64,000 nt of DNA, from contig JAKZHN010000010.1 in assembly GCA_037179335.1 (NCBI GenBank), positions 1,309,870 to 1,373,869 on the forward strand, given 5' to 3'. The notes beneath the pieces are model-generated. The model ran no database searches, was not told the origin of the DNA, and was given only the letters and a program-made list of their open reading frames with translations. Positions within the stretch are counted from its first letter, which is position 1. Each line of letters starts with the position of its first letter. This document shows positions 44,728 through 56,905 of the stretch, piece by piece. The translations under genes and the position numbers were made by a program. This stretch comes from Cyclaneusma minus. Lineage: Eukaryota > Ascomycota > Leotiomycetes > Marthamycetales > Marthamycetaceae.

Positions 44728-46834
44728 ATGCCGATGCCAGGGCGCAAAGGCACCAAAAGAGCCTGCGATGGCTGTAAGATTCGCAAAGTCAGGTGCTCCG
44801 AAGTCGCGCCCTGCAAGGGCTGTGTTTCGGCCGGCATTGCTTGCACTTTCGTCAAGATTCCTGTTACTCGCGGCCCGAGGACCTTGAGAGAGCGGACGCT
44901 GAAGGAGATCAGGGAAACCCAGCGGGCATGCGAGTCGGCAGCCAGCGAGCAGTCCGTTCTCGAGGCAGAGAGCACTCCGGATGCTGCTGTGCAAACGGCC
45001 TCGCGTGAGCAGCAGAAGGGCGCCCCGGATGTCAAGTTAGTCTAGCTAGCAAATTACGCCACTGTGGGTGTCTAGTTGCTAATTCTCCGGCTATCGAATA
45101 GTCCTCGAATACCAACCGCTTCCTTGATCCTTCCATTGTGCATATATCGGCTACGCATGTTTCCGGTATGGCCAATCGTCAGGGTGGAGGAGCTCATTGC
45201 CTCCGTACAAACGGATCACGATAATACAGCAGACTATGCATTGGCAACGGCGGTTGGAGCTGCCACCATCGCACAGTTGAAGCTAGAACGGTCTGGGATA
45301 GGGCCAGATGCTGTCACGAGTGCTATGATGGAGGCTGAGTGTCAGCGGGTTAGATTGTTGACTTCGGTCGGATCCCGGCCTACTATCACGGATATACGGA
45401 TCGCCTTTTTCCTCCATGTTTATCATGAAAATCTCGAAGCTGGCGGCCTCAAGTCGATCTTGTACCTCAGAGAGGCCATCACAATGGCTCAGATGATGAG
45501 CCTGCATAGGGAGTCTCACTATATCGGTCTCTCTGAAGAAGAGCAACAAATCAGGCGCCGCGTTCTATGGTTGCTTTTCGTTACAGAACGGTATAGTCTC
45601 CTTTGAAGCTCCACGTACAGAAGCTAACAAGTAATAGCGGTGTCTCTATTCTGCACAAGCTTCCCGTGATTCTCAGATCCAATGTTGCCTATCCAGTGAC
45701 CGGCGCGAGTGACGATGCATATGTGTTGCCAGCTTTTCAAAAACTCATCAATCTCTTTTGGGCCTTTGATCAGTCAGGCATTTTTGACTTGATTCAAGAT
45801 TCCGAGCTCGAGATGCTTGACTTGGCTAGTAGCAACTTGACGAATGTTGGCTGCTTTGAAAGTCTGCAGAAGAAGCTCCAAGACGTTCCCTTTGAAGCTG
45901 GGTCGATAAGCGACGTACAGAGAGCGGATATATGTGTCACTCGCCAGTGGATGCGAGTGATCTTGTGGAAATTTGCTGTGGCTCGCGGTTTGGCGTCAAT
46001 GCTCAGCGTCAGCGACGCCGGCTCCTCGCTCTCCCCCCTACACATAGCGAAGGAATTCCTAAGTGTGATATCCTTACTACCCAACTCAGCACTGGAAGCG
46101 CATGGGCTAGGCATGGTCAGTCTCTTCGTCTCAGTATGATTCGGCTCAAAACTTACCTTATTCAGGAGCTCAAAGTGTATGAGATTGCAAGTTCCTTGGC
46201 AGACTTTATAGCCAACAAGAACAGAGATGCCCTTACGGACGCATCCATCATAGGCGATCAACCCGAAGGAGTGCTCTGCCATCTCCACACACTTCTATGT
46301 TCATGCCGGGGCGGTAACTCTAAGCTAGTCGACATGCTCTGCGAGAAAATCGCCAAATCCCAGATTTTGAACCAGGCACCTATGACAATGACATCCCCTA
46401 TTCCTCATATCGAAGAGACACGAGACTGCCCTGCAGCAGAAAGCAACAGCCCAACCAGCTACGGCCCAGTTCCTCTGGCATCGGATCCGTCCCCTCAGAA
46501 CCACCACTCACCTCCAGCCTCCTCTCACCAAGTCCAGAATACGCCAGATCCGTGCCTCTTACCCCGACTACACACTCATTCCTCGCCCAGCGACTTCTTC
46601 CCAGCTTTTGAAACCAACATGCTGCCCTGGTCCCCAACAACATCTTCGCCCTCCTACCCCGTATTCAGCAATTACCCCCTTTCCGACTTCAGCGGCTCAG
46701 TTTCGGAACAAGCATTTTATTTCTTGCCGAATCATCACACCCCAGCTGTGATGGATACGCTGATGCCGGATTACGGTCTGTGGATGGACACTCTCTCTAA
46801 CCTTGGAGTCGTAGAGAGCCCGAGAGCGTTTTAG
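44728..46834 (+). CDS. Zn2Cys6 fungal transcription factor
   Basis: Nuclear DNA-binding regulator. Four exons: 44728-45035, 45102-45590, 45638-46115, 46166-46834 (647 aa), introns 66, 47 and 50 bp. The binuclear cluster is at the N-terminus: Cys13, 16, 23, 29, 32, 39 (CDGCKIRKVRC then CKGC). A middle-homology region follows with IRIAFFLHVYHEN, LREAITMAQMMSLHRES and RRVLWLLFVTERG, the last rebuilt across intron 2. The C-terminal 200 residues are Pro/Ser/Thr-rich, a likely activation region. A second ATG at 44734 is possible. Intron 3 uses a GTCAGT donor. It probably controls the adjacent reductase. Confidence 0.9.
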
Positions 46835-46978
46835 TGTAGGTACATGACTACCTACCTTACCTAGGTAATGTACCAGGTTCTTTTTCGCGCAGTGATGTTG
46901 CATGTGGGAAGAGTGCTGCGAGGTCAATTAACGGAAAGGAGTTCCGGCTTACCTGAGCTACCAGAATACCAAGCTAGG
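46835..46978. other. Short flank after the Zn2Cys6 gene
   Basis: Holds GTAGGTACATGACTACCTA and CTTACCTAGGTAATG motifs (46837-46870), then ordinary DNA up to the first repeat end. Confidence 0.4.
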
Positions 46979-47022
46979 TACCTTAGCGGAAAATGGGGGT
47001 TTTCACGTACCGTATAAATACT
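46979..47022 (+). repeat. Repeat end shared with the element at 41473
   Basis: TACCTTAGCGGA, then GGTTTT, then CCGTAT with the same spacing as in the left end at 41474-41516; about 31 of 42 positions agree without a gap. Another TACCTTAGCG occurs at 47059. I could not find a matching opposite end. Confidence 0.5.
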
Positions 47023-47092
47023 GTTTGAAAATTCGTGCCGTCGTATACCACTACCTAGGTACCTTAGCGAGGCGAGCCTGTTCTGGAAAACC

Positions 47093-47244
47093 GTCGCACG
47101 ACGATTGTGCGACCGTTGCAAAAAAGCGACGGTCGCAAAAGCTACGGCTGTTTATTACCCGTCGCAAAAAAAGCGACCGCTTTTTTTTTGCGATCGCTTT
47201 TTTTTTTTGCGACCGCTTTTTTTTTTTGCAAGCGCTTTTTTTTT
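47093..47244. repeat. Hairpins and T-rich tandem array built on GCGACC/GGTCGC
   Basis: Two perfect inverted repeats: GTCGCAC/GTGCGAC (47093-47099, 47107-47113) and GCGACCGT/ACGGTCGC (47109-47116, 47129-47136). Then four units of an 8-bp near-palindrome followed by 9-11 T: GCGACCGC at 47173, GCGATCGC at 47190, GCGACCGC at 47209, GCAAGCGC at 47228. Confidence 0.8.
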
Positions 47245-47257
47245 GGCGATTATTGCT

Positions 47258-47433
47258 TTTGTCACACGGGGCCGAGGAGGGCGCCTTGCGGGCACCCTAT
47301 AAAATACGTGCGCTAAAAATACGCAAAAAATAAGTATTGCTTATTAAAAAAGTTAAGCAAGGCTTTTAATATATAATATTTAAGCTCTGCCATTTTTATT
47401 TAAAAAAATAGCGGCTATTTTTTATAATTAAAA
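47258..47433 (+). repeat. Left copy of a long inverted repeat (TIR-like)
   Basis: Aligns gap-poor with the reverse complement of 51225-51396. Identical blocks include ATTGCTTATTAAAAAAG and ATTTTTTATAATTAAAA; most mismatches are G/A or C/T, with this copy keeping the G and C (for example GTCACACGG against GTTATATAA). The GC-rich outer part (GGCCGAGGAGGGCGCC) is thus the less mutated version. Confidence 0.75.
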
Positions 47434-50400
47434 GGCAATAATTTAGCAAAATAATAATTATTTAATTTATTAGCTTTATATAAATTCAATAATAATTTTA
47501 TCTGCAAAACATTTATTAAAACCCCTAAAACCCAATTTTGCTTAATTTTAAAAAAGCTTAATATAAATAATAATACCAGTAAAATTTATATATTAAATTA
47601 AAAAACCGTATTTAATAAAGGCAATAATGCATTTATTAAAAATATTAATAAAAATATTAATAATATTAATAAAAATATTAATAATATTAATAAAAATATA
47701 AAAAATATTAATAAACATATTATTAATTTTAATAAAGATATTATTAATTTTAATAATTAATTTTGTTTTACTTTAAATTAAAAATTGTTTAATATCTTTT
47801 TTTTAATTAAATAGCCAGTTTATTAATATAAATTAGCCTACGCAAGCTTAAAATTAAAATAGCCTAGCTAAAAATACAAATATATTACGTAAAAGCAAAG
47901 TTAATTAAGTTTTCGCTTTTGTTTTTAATTTAATTTAAAATTAAATAAATTTTAATTTTAATAATTTTGCAGCTATTTAATAAATTATTTAAAAATTTAA
48001 AGCTAAAAGAAATTGCGAAATTACAAGCTAAAACTATAATTTTTATTTGCAAATATAGCTTATTTGGCTTAAATTCCAATAATAAGCAATTAATTACTAA
48101 AAAAAAATTAAGGATTTTTATATATAAAATATTAAGCTATATTATATATACAATATATATAAATATTGTAAATAATTTAATTGCATATCAATGTTTTTTA
48201 TATATAATTATATTTTATTTTTTAAAAAAATTATATTTATTATATTTTAATTGAATTTAAAAGCTATATATATATTATATAATAATATTATTAAATAAAT
48301 TATAAAAAACAAAAAAAAATTAAATATAATAAATACAAAAAAATAATATATATTATATTATATATATTAAACCAATTTGCTAAAAAGGCTAAAAAAATAT
48401 TGCCAAAAAAAATTGCATTTTTATATAAAAAATATATTTTTTACATTTTTTAATAATTTATTTATTTTCAAGCTTTGTAATAATATTAAATAAAATTTTA
48501 TTTTTTAATAAAGCAATTAATTATAAATTAATATATAATATATATTTAATATAGCCAAAAATATTAAATATAAAAGTAGGCTTAATTTTTAATTAAAAGC
48601 CAAAAATACATTTAATGCAAATAATTTAAAAAAGCATTATAATAATTATAATAAATTATAATAATTATATAATAACTTAAAAATAATTTAATAATTTAAT
48701 ATTAGCCTAATTGCAAAAGCCAAAAAAAAACGGCTATTATTAAAATAAAACTTAACAATGCAATTGAAATTAATAATAGTTTTTTTTATATTTTAATTAT
48801 AATTTTAATAATTATAGCTTATTTAATTGCATTTATAAAAAGAAAATATATTAAAATTGCTAAAACCTTAAATATAAGGCCTATAAATATAAATAGCCCA
48901 ATAATAAAATATATTTTTTAAATAATAATAATTCTAATAGCTATAAAAATAATAAAAATAAGTATAATTAAAATAATTATAATTAATTTGTTTTTGCAAA
49001 AGCTGGAAATAAAATTTTTAATTTTATAAATTATAAGCATAAATATAATAATTAGGAAAATGAAATCGCTAATAATTGCCTAATTTAATAATTTTTTTAT
49101 AAAATAAAAACATATAATAATTAATTGCTTAATTGCAATTAATATTTAAAATATAATTTTTATTTTCGCCTTTATTAATAATAAATTAATTAGAAATTTT
49201 ATATTATTAATATTTATAAAAACAATTAATATATATATATAATGCTTATAAAATTTTATTCAATTTTTTAATAATAAATATAATATAAAAAATTAAAAAA
49301 TTAAAAATTAAAAAATATTTGTATATTTATATAATTTATTTTTAAATACGCCTTAACTTAAATAAGCAGGTAATAAATATTATAATTAAGCTAAAACTAG
49401 CTTTATTTATAAATGCTAAATTAAATATAAAATTATTATTTAAAATAAGCTGGATAAATTAAAAAAGCTAAATACAATAATTTATATTTTAAATATAATA
49501 AATAAAAAACTATTATATATAAAATATTTTATATATAAGAATTGGGAATATAATATTAAATTATACAAAATAATATTTAGCAAAATAAATAAAAATCTAT
49601 TTTTTATAAAAATATTATAAATTTCAATAAAACTTTTATTATATATATATTAAGCAAAATACCAGAATTTTAATAAAATAAAATAAAATTCCAATATGCT
49701 TTTAAAGCCGTAAATTATTAAGCATTAAAAATATATAGTAAAACCAAAAACAAAATTAAAACTAAAATGCAAGAAATTAAAAAAACTAAGCCGTTTTAAT
49801 AATATTTTTAATATAATAAAAGCCGGTATATTATCCGTATATTTTAATTAAAATTAAACTATAGAAATTAAATTAAAATTATTTTATTATTTTATTATTT
49901 TATTCATAAGCTATTTAAATAATAGCTAATTATTTTATAAAACTATTCTAATAATATATTAATAAAAATTTAAATTAAAAAATTAATAAAATTAATAAAA
50001 GCTTTTATATTATTTATATATTTTTTAAAAAAATAGCTTGCATTTATATATTAATTATAAAAAACTGTATTATAAAAATTGTATATAAAATAAATAAAAA
50101 TAACAAAAAATATTTTATATAAAATATAGCTATTTTAAATGTTTGGTAATATTATTTAAATTAATAAATATATCAGCTGTATTTTAAGCTTATATAAATA
50201 TAGCATTTTTTTAAAAATATTATTATAATGGTTTTTTTAAGCAAATGTAATAAATATATAAAAGCCATATTTAAAAAGCTATAAAAACATCTTTTTTTAT
50301 AAAAAATAAATAAATGCAAATTTAAAATAAATAAAAATTTATTTTTAGGCTTTATAATAAAAATATATATATATATATAAAGCTAGAAAAAATATATATC

Positions 50401-50512
50401 ATTTAAAAATAGCCTATATTAATTATATATATATATAATTGCAATTATTTTTAAAATAAGCTAGTTTTTATAAGCGATTTATTTTAAAATATAATAAAAA
50501 TATATTATTTAT

Positions 50513-50545
50513 AATTAATTAATTAATTAATTAATTAATTAATAA
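50513..50545. repeat. (AATT)n microsatellite
   Basis: Eight uninterrupted AATT units inside the AT-rich block. Confidence 0.85.
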
Positions 50546-50839
50546 TATAAATAATAATAATAAAAAAAGCTTATTTAAATGGCTTTTAAAAATGTAAAAA
50601 GCCTTTTAATATATTGAAAATATATTTGAAAATAAGCTAATTTTATAATATTTTAATTTTATAAAATATTTATAAACTATATATAATGCTTTTAAATTTA
50701 TAATATTAAACTTTTTAAAATAATTTAATATAATATTATTGGTATTTAATAGCTTTTTAATTTTATAAGCTAATTAATGCAAAATTAGTATATTAAATGT
50801 ATAATATTAAATTGCTTGCAATTATAAAAAGTTTTTAAT

Positions 50840-50943
50840 ATTAAAATAATATATTAAAATAATATATTAAAATAATATATTAAAATAATATATTAAAATA
50901 ATATATTAAAATAATATATTAAAATAATATATTAAAATAATAT
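50840..50943. repeat. Eight tandem copies of a 13-bp unit
   Basis: The unit ATTAAAATAATAT repeats eight times without visible change, which stands out in a block otherwise scrambled by mutation and implies recent expansion. Confidence 0.85.
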
Positions 50944-51224
50944 ATTATAAATATATATTATAAAGTTTAAATATTTTTAAATTATAATGATTTATATTAT
51001 TTTATAAATATAAAAAAACTTAATGAATATTAAATAAAACAAGCTATAAAATTAAAATTTTATGATTTTAATATTAAATATATTATAAAAATTAAAACTC
51101 CCGCTAATTTTTTATCTTACAAACCAAATTATAAAAAAATAATAAAAAATGCTTAAGCAAAAATATTAAAAAATATTATAATGGTTAAAAATAAATTGGC
51201 AAATAAGGGTGCATGATATATATT

Positions 51225-51396
51225 TTTTAATTATAAAAAATATACATTTTTTTTTAAAAAAAAATAGCGTTTAAATATTATGCATTAAAAGCTTTGCTTA
51301 GCTTTTTTAATAAGCAATGCTTCTTTTTAATATATTTTTAATATATATACTTTATAAAGTATTTATAAAATACCCTTTTCGGCCTTATATAATAAC
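51225..51396 (-). repeat. Right copy of the long inverted repeat
   Basis: Reverse complement matches 47258-47433. This copy is the more AT-rich, with G to A and C to T changes throughout its outer half, as RIP would leave. Confidence 0.75.
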
Positions 51397-52462
51397 TATC
51401 CTTTTTTTTATAGCTTTAGGACTTGAAGCTTTTAAATACAAATTTTTGCTTTTTAATAATCCAATATAAATAATATCATTTACGCTAAAATAAATTCTTG
51501 ATTAAATTGTGATATTATTTTGTAAAACCAGGCTTATTTAAATTATTTTATCCGGTTTATTTTATTATTATAAAGCGCAAGGCAATTATAATACCATTAT
51601 TATTATTGCAATTATAAAAATAAAGCAGCGATATTAATATAAGCGAAAATTCTATATTTATTATATTTAAGCCAATTATTAATTATTAAAACAATTTTAT
51701 ACCTTTAAAAATATTGATTTTTAATATTTATATATATTTTAAAAAGGCAAAAAAAATTAAAACCCTTATTAATATATTTTAAAACAATATTGGTAGCTTT
51801 TATAGCCTAGGGCGCAAAAACATTTGCTGCCTTTTTACCGGTTTATATTTATATTTTTAAAGCTTTAATTATTAAGTTTTTTTTAGAAAACTTGTTTATT
51901 TATAAATTTGCTTTATAAATATATATTGCTATTATTAAAATAATATATAAAGTATATTTAAATATTTTTATATTAGCTAGTATTTTTCTAAATATATTTC
52001 ATTAAATGTTTTATCTAAATGTTTTAAAGCTTTTTCTTTTTTTTAAAAAAAAAAAGAATTCCTTTTATAAAAAGGGAAAATAATTATTAAGGCCAGTTTT
52101 TTATAAAATTAAAATAAATAACGAATTAAATAAAAAAACTATATTTTTAATTAGCTTTTTAAATAATTCATTATATTAATTTCGAATTTAATAAACTGGG
52201 TTATTTTAGGGTTTTTATAGGCTTTTAAAAGCTTAATAGCGGTATAATATTTTTTTAGGCCCTTAATATAAAATTAGCCTGAATTTAAATTAAAAATTAT
52301 AATTAATTTTTTTTAAAGGCTTGCTTTTAAAAGCCTTATTTTTTATTTTTATTTAAAAAATATTTAAAAAAATATTTTTATTAAAAATGTATAAATTAAT
52401 TATAATTAACCGGATTTTAAAAAATAATAAAAAAATCTATTTAAAATCAAATGATTTTTAAG
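51397..52462. other. AT-rich DNA between two elements
   Basis: About 1.07 kb, A/T-rich, no frames of note. Probably degraded repeat; I cannot assign it. Confidence 0.4.
52458..52462. repeat. Left target-site duplication TTAAG
   Basis: TTAAG directly before the 5' LTR; the same five bases follow the 3' LTR at 59327-59331. Confidence 0.85.
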
Positions 52463-52676
52463 TGTTATAATACTGACCTTAGGTGCCTTAGGCATATGCC
52501 TCGGGCACGCGCCACGCGCCACGCGCCCCAAGCCCTCTCCCGTACCAGGCACGTGATTTTAGCGCTTTGCGCTAGCCTGTAAAGCCTTTAAGGTTTTATA
52601 AAGCTGCAGATTTTCTTTTTCAGCTTATAATATTATTTTATTTTAATTTCTATCTTGCTTTCAAACTGCTATAATA
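52463..52676 (+). repeat. 5' LTR, 214 bp
   Basis: Begins TGTTATAATA and ends CTGCTATAATA. Same length as the 3' LTR; by hand alignment they differ at about 45 transitions and 2 transversions. It keeps a GC-rich island with repeated GCCACGC (52505-52530 region), the least RIP-altered stretch of the block. Confidence 0.9.
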
Positions 52677-55600
52677 ATTTATAAGCTTTTTTTATGAACT
52701 AATTTAATTTAAATTTCTTTAAAATAATTATAGCCTTTTATTTATAAAAAAAAGGCAGCCTAAAATTGCGCAATTGTTAAATCTAGCCCCAAATTTTATC
52801 TATCCGGTGTACTTTTATTTTAAACGTTATAATTTAAAAAATCCTATAATTTTTAAATTAAAAATCTTGCGTTATAACCACAATTGACATAGCTATTATA
52901 AATGCAATAGCTAAGCAATTTAAAATTATAGGATTTTTATATTTAAAAGCCGCCTTTAAATACCTTGCTAATAAAAAGTAGGATAATATCAATTTTAACG
53001 CCGCTATTCTTTTAAAGAAAATCCTTGCTAATGCTATAATTAAAAATTATATTTGTTTAAAAACCCTTATACGTAATATTAATAAAGCTATAAATAATTT
53101 ATTTAGCCAATTTTTTTAGCAATATAGCTAAATCCATTAAGCTTCAAAATTAGTTTATTAATATCAAAGCTATTAGTTTTTATTTTAAAAATAATATCTT
53201 TTTTAAATATTTATATTTCCGCGCCAAAAATCCCAAACAATTTACCAAAAAGAAAAAACCCTTTAAAGCGTTAAAAAAACTTTTTGATTTAAAAGTCGGA
53301 ATTGCGCCGCGCTTTATAAGTCGATAATGCAATTTAAAATACCAATTATAAATAAATCTAGTTTTTAATTAAAATAATTAAAAGCAAGGCTATATACCAA
53401 TATTATATGAGCTTTAAAAAATTATTTTATTTTTAAAGAATCCTTTTAAATGGCCTTGGAAAAACGCAAAAGCTTTATATAATGCCTTAATAAAAATTTA
53501 TATTATTCTGAACAAATGCAAAAAAGCCAAAAAAGCCAAAAAAAAGCTAAGAATAAAAAAGCATTAAAGCTTTATTGTATTTTATTTTAAATTTAAATTT
53601 AAGGCATAATTGGCCAATTAATTTAATAAAATAAAAATTATTAAATTGCATAGTAAAGTTTTTAATATTCTGGCCAGCTGTATTAAATAGCTTAAAAAAA
53701 TGCCTATAAATAATAAATATATTAAATAGATAAAGACCTTTTAGCGCATTAATAACCACATTAAAAAAAGAATTATATTAAGAAACTATAAATTATAATT
53801 AGCAAGGCCTTTAAATCTAATAAATTAAAAAAGAAAGGCAATAGCAATAATTAACCTAAGGCATTTATTCCAATTTCCGCCAATTAAATTTAAAAATACC
53901 TTAATCAGAATAATTTTATGGTTTTAAATATTATGCCTATTGCAATCCGGGCATCTTTTAAAGCCTAATAGCAAAAATATTGCTACAAGCATAATTTTTG
54001 CTTTTATTGCAAAAAAACACAAATACCAGAATTATAAATGCATTAAAAACCTGGCTGCAAATATTAGAAATATAGCTAGTGGCTTTATTTTTGGCAATTA
54101 TTATAAAAATTGCTAATTCCAAAATAAATTTCTATTTATACCTGGCCTCAAAAATTCCGAATTTGAATAAAACCATATTAAAAAAATGAGGAAAAATTTA
54201 ATAGCCAAAATCAGAAAAAAAAACAATAAGGAAAATAGGGCTAGCATTTAATTGTAATAAATAAAAAAATTAATAAAAATAGTATTTATAGTATTTATAG
54301 CGGAATTAGCTAAAATAGCATTTAAGGAGAATATTTTACTATTTGTTTTTAATTTGGAAATCCAAAATATATTTTCCCTTTTTTTAAATTCGATTAAAAT
54401 AAATATTTTTAGCCGGAAAATAATATTTTTTTAATTTAAATTATAGCTAGAAAATACCAAAAAACATATTATTGATTAATATAATATTTTTATAGCTTTA
54501 AAGCCTATAAAATAAAATACTATTTTATATTTGTTTTAGCAAAGCCTTATAATTAATACTTATTTATTTCCAAATATATATATTTTTTATAAAGGCCTTA
54601 ATTAATAATAAATATTTTGGTATTGGATTTATTAATAAACAATTTGCTAAAATATATAATTTTTTTATTGGATTTTTTTAGCTTATGCTATTAGTCCTGG
54701 CTAATAAAAAACCTATTTCCCCGGTTATTTAAATATTAATGGCTAAAATTGCTATTTAAAATTATTTTACAAAATAGGCCTTTTTTTTACCAAATTTTTT
54801 AAAATAATATTAATTATTTTTAAATTTCTATAATTGAAAAACCATAATTTAATTATTAATTGGGCCAATTTGTTTTTATTAAAAACAAAATTATTATGGT
54901 AGAAAATATTTTTTAAAAGGCTATTATTTAGTACCAATATATTTCCTTTATAATATTTTGCTAAAAAAGCCCAGAAAAAGGCTAATTTTCAAAATACTAT
55001 TTTTTAATTTTTTTAAATTAATATTTTTTATACCTATATTAAGATTTTTTAAATTTTTTATAATATTTTAAATTTTACCCATTATAAAAAATATAAAAAA
55101 AAACAATTAATACGCTTAAAAAACCGCACCCTTTTTAAAATCAATTAAATTCTTATTTTAAAATAAGACTTTTATATTATAAAAAGAAATTCAAATTTAA
55201 ATAAATTTAAAACCAAAGCTTATATAATATATAATAGCCTTTTTAAGTTTTTATACCTTGGTAAAAAAAAATAGTAAAAAGAATTTATATTATTATTAAA
55301 AGAAAAGCATTTTTATTATTAAATGCCTTTATTTATATTTTTTAACCAATATTAAAAATTACCAATTTAAGCTAAATATAAAAAATATTAAAGTAAATTT
55401 CGTAATTAATTTTACTATATTTGCTTGCTAAAAGAAAATTGGTATAAAAAATTATTTAAAAAAATCAAATAATATTTTAAAATTAAAAAAGCCGCGTATT
55501 TGGTAAAAAAAGCTTTTAAAATTACCAAATTCGGTATAAAGAAATACTTTTACAGGCCAAAAGTATTTAAATAAGCTATGCTTTTTATTTTTACCCGCCT

Positions 55601-56164
55601 ATAATAATTTTTTAGTTTTTTATTATTTTAAGCAAAAAAAATATAATTTTTAAAATATAAATAGGCTAAATAAAATTATAAAAAATTACTAAATTTATAT
55701 AAAAAAAGCTTAATTTAAATAATAAAGAAATTTAAAACAAGCTTTTTAAATGGCTTTATGATATATTGAACGCCTTTGTTTTTAAAAGAGGCTAATAAAT
55801 TATTTTTTAACTAATTATAAAATTATAAAATTAAATTCTTATTTAATATAAAACTATTATATAATAAAAATCGGCGTTTTTTATTAAAAATATTAAAATA
55901 TATTAAAAAATGGCTTGATAAGCATTTGTTTTATAAATTTATTTAAAAATTAAAATCCCAATATATTATATTATTAATACTAGCCATTAAAATTAGAAAA
56001 AGAAAATAGAATTTATTAAAATTATATAAAAATTAAAAATTACTATTATTAAAAACCGCTATTTTCTACCATTAATTAAAAAAAATTGAATATTATATAT
56101 AAAGCTAAAATTTATATTAAGCCTAATATTATTATAGTATTTAATAAATTAAAAATAGCCAAAG

Positions 56165-56325
56165 AAAACAGCGTTTATTATTTATTTTAAACTTTTTAAA
56201 TTATTAATTATACCCTTTGGATTTTATAATATTCTAGCCTTATTTTAATATTATATTAATAATGTTTAATTTAATTTGCTAAATAAAACGTATATAATTT
56301 ATTTAAATAACGTTTTAATTTTTTA
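56165..56325 (+). pseudogene. Reverse-transcriptase fragment, RIP-killed
   Basis: In one frame the stretch starts KTAF, passes IIPFGFYNILALF (counterpart of the conserved MPFGL-NAP region) and reaches YLNN at 56300-56311, where active enzymes have YxDD. Both catalytic Asp codons read AAT/AAC, a G to A change on this strand. Two in-frame stops occur in between. It is inactive. Confidence 0.8.
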
Positions 56326-56846
56326 AATAATTCAAAAAAATATAAAAAATATATTTGGAAAATAATCCGCCATTTAAAGAATACTGGTTTTCAAATTAAT
56401 ATTTTTAAATATAAATTTAAAATTACCTATATTAAATATTTAGGTCTTTATATTATATTAAATAATATAAAAATAAATTTAAATAAAATATCTGCTATTA
56501 TAATTTAAAAGCTATTAATTTTTATTCGAAACCTTTAAAAATTTATAGAATTTGCCAATTTTTATTAAAGGTTTATCCGGAATTTTTTTAAAATAGCCAA
56601 GCTATTAAATAATCTAATTAAAAAAAATAGGTTTAGAAAAAGGCTTAATAAATCATTTTTAATAAATTTAAATAGGTATTTATTTTAGCCCCAATTTTGG
56701 CTTTTTTTTAATTATAATAAATAAATAGTTTTAAAAATAAATGCCTTAAATTATGTTTTAGAAAAAATGCTTTTTTAATATAAAAATAACGAAATTTTTT
56801 AATTTATGGCCTGTTTTTTAAAAAAAATTACAATTTTATAAAATAT

Positions 56847-56905
56847 AATTATAAAATTTATGATAAAAAGCTTTTGGCTATTATTAAATATTTAAAAATA
56901 AATTA
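56847..56905 (+). pseudogene. RNase H fragment of the retrotransposon
   Basis: The frame reads NYKIYDKKLLAIIKYLK, matching the conserved NY-IYDKELLAI block of gypsy RNase H. It lies about 540 bp after the RT remnant, the expected order, but one frame over, so there has been an indel. Confidence 0.72.

Larger units (their letters stand above)
47258..51396. mobile_element. RIP-degraded element between long inverted repeats, about 4.1 kb
   Basis: Bounded by the roughly 175-bp inverted repeats. The interior is almost wholly A/T with many stops in all frames; the one frame of note (47967-48254) is composed of AT-rich codons and looks like chance. A size of 4.1 kb and long inverted ends suit a DNA transposon, but two copies of another repeat in opposite orientation would look the same. 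No target duplication was found. Confidence 0.5.

Noticed and set aside
47103..47333. Three overlapping plus-strand frames rich in Phe, Arg and Ala
   Set aside because: They are translations of the T-rich tandem array, not genes.
47519..47531. CCCCTAAAACCC, telomere-like
   Set aside because: Single, imperfect occurrence; no CCCTAA/TTAGGG array in the window.
47967..48254. 95-codon frame in the AT-rich block
   Set aside because: Made almost wholly of Lys, Asn, Ile, Leu, Phe and Tyr codons, as expected from AT-rich noise.
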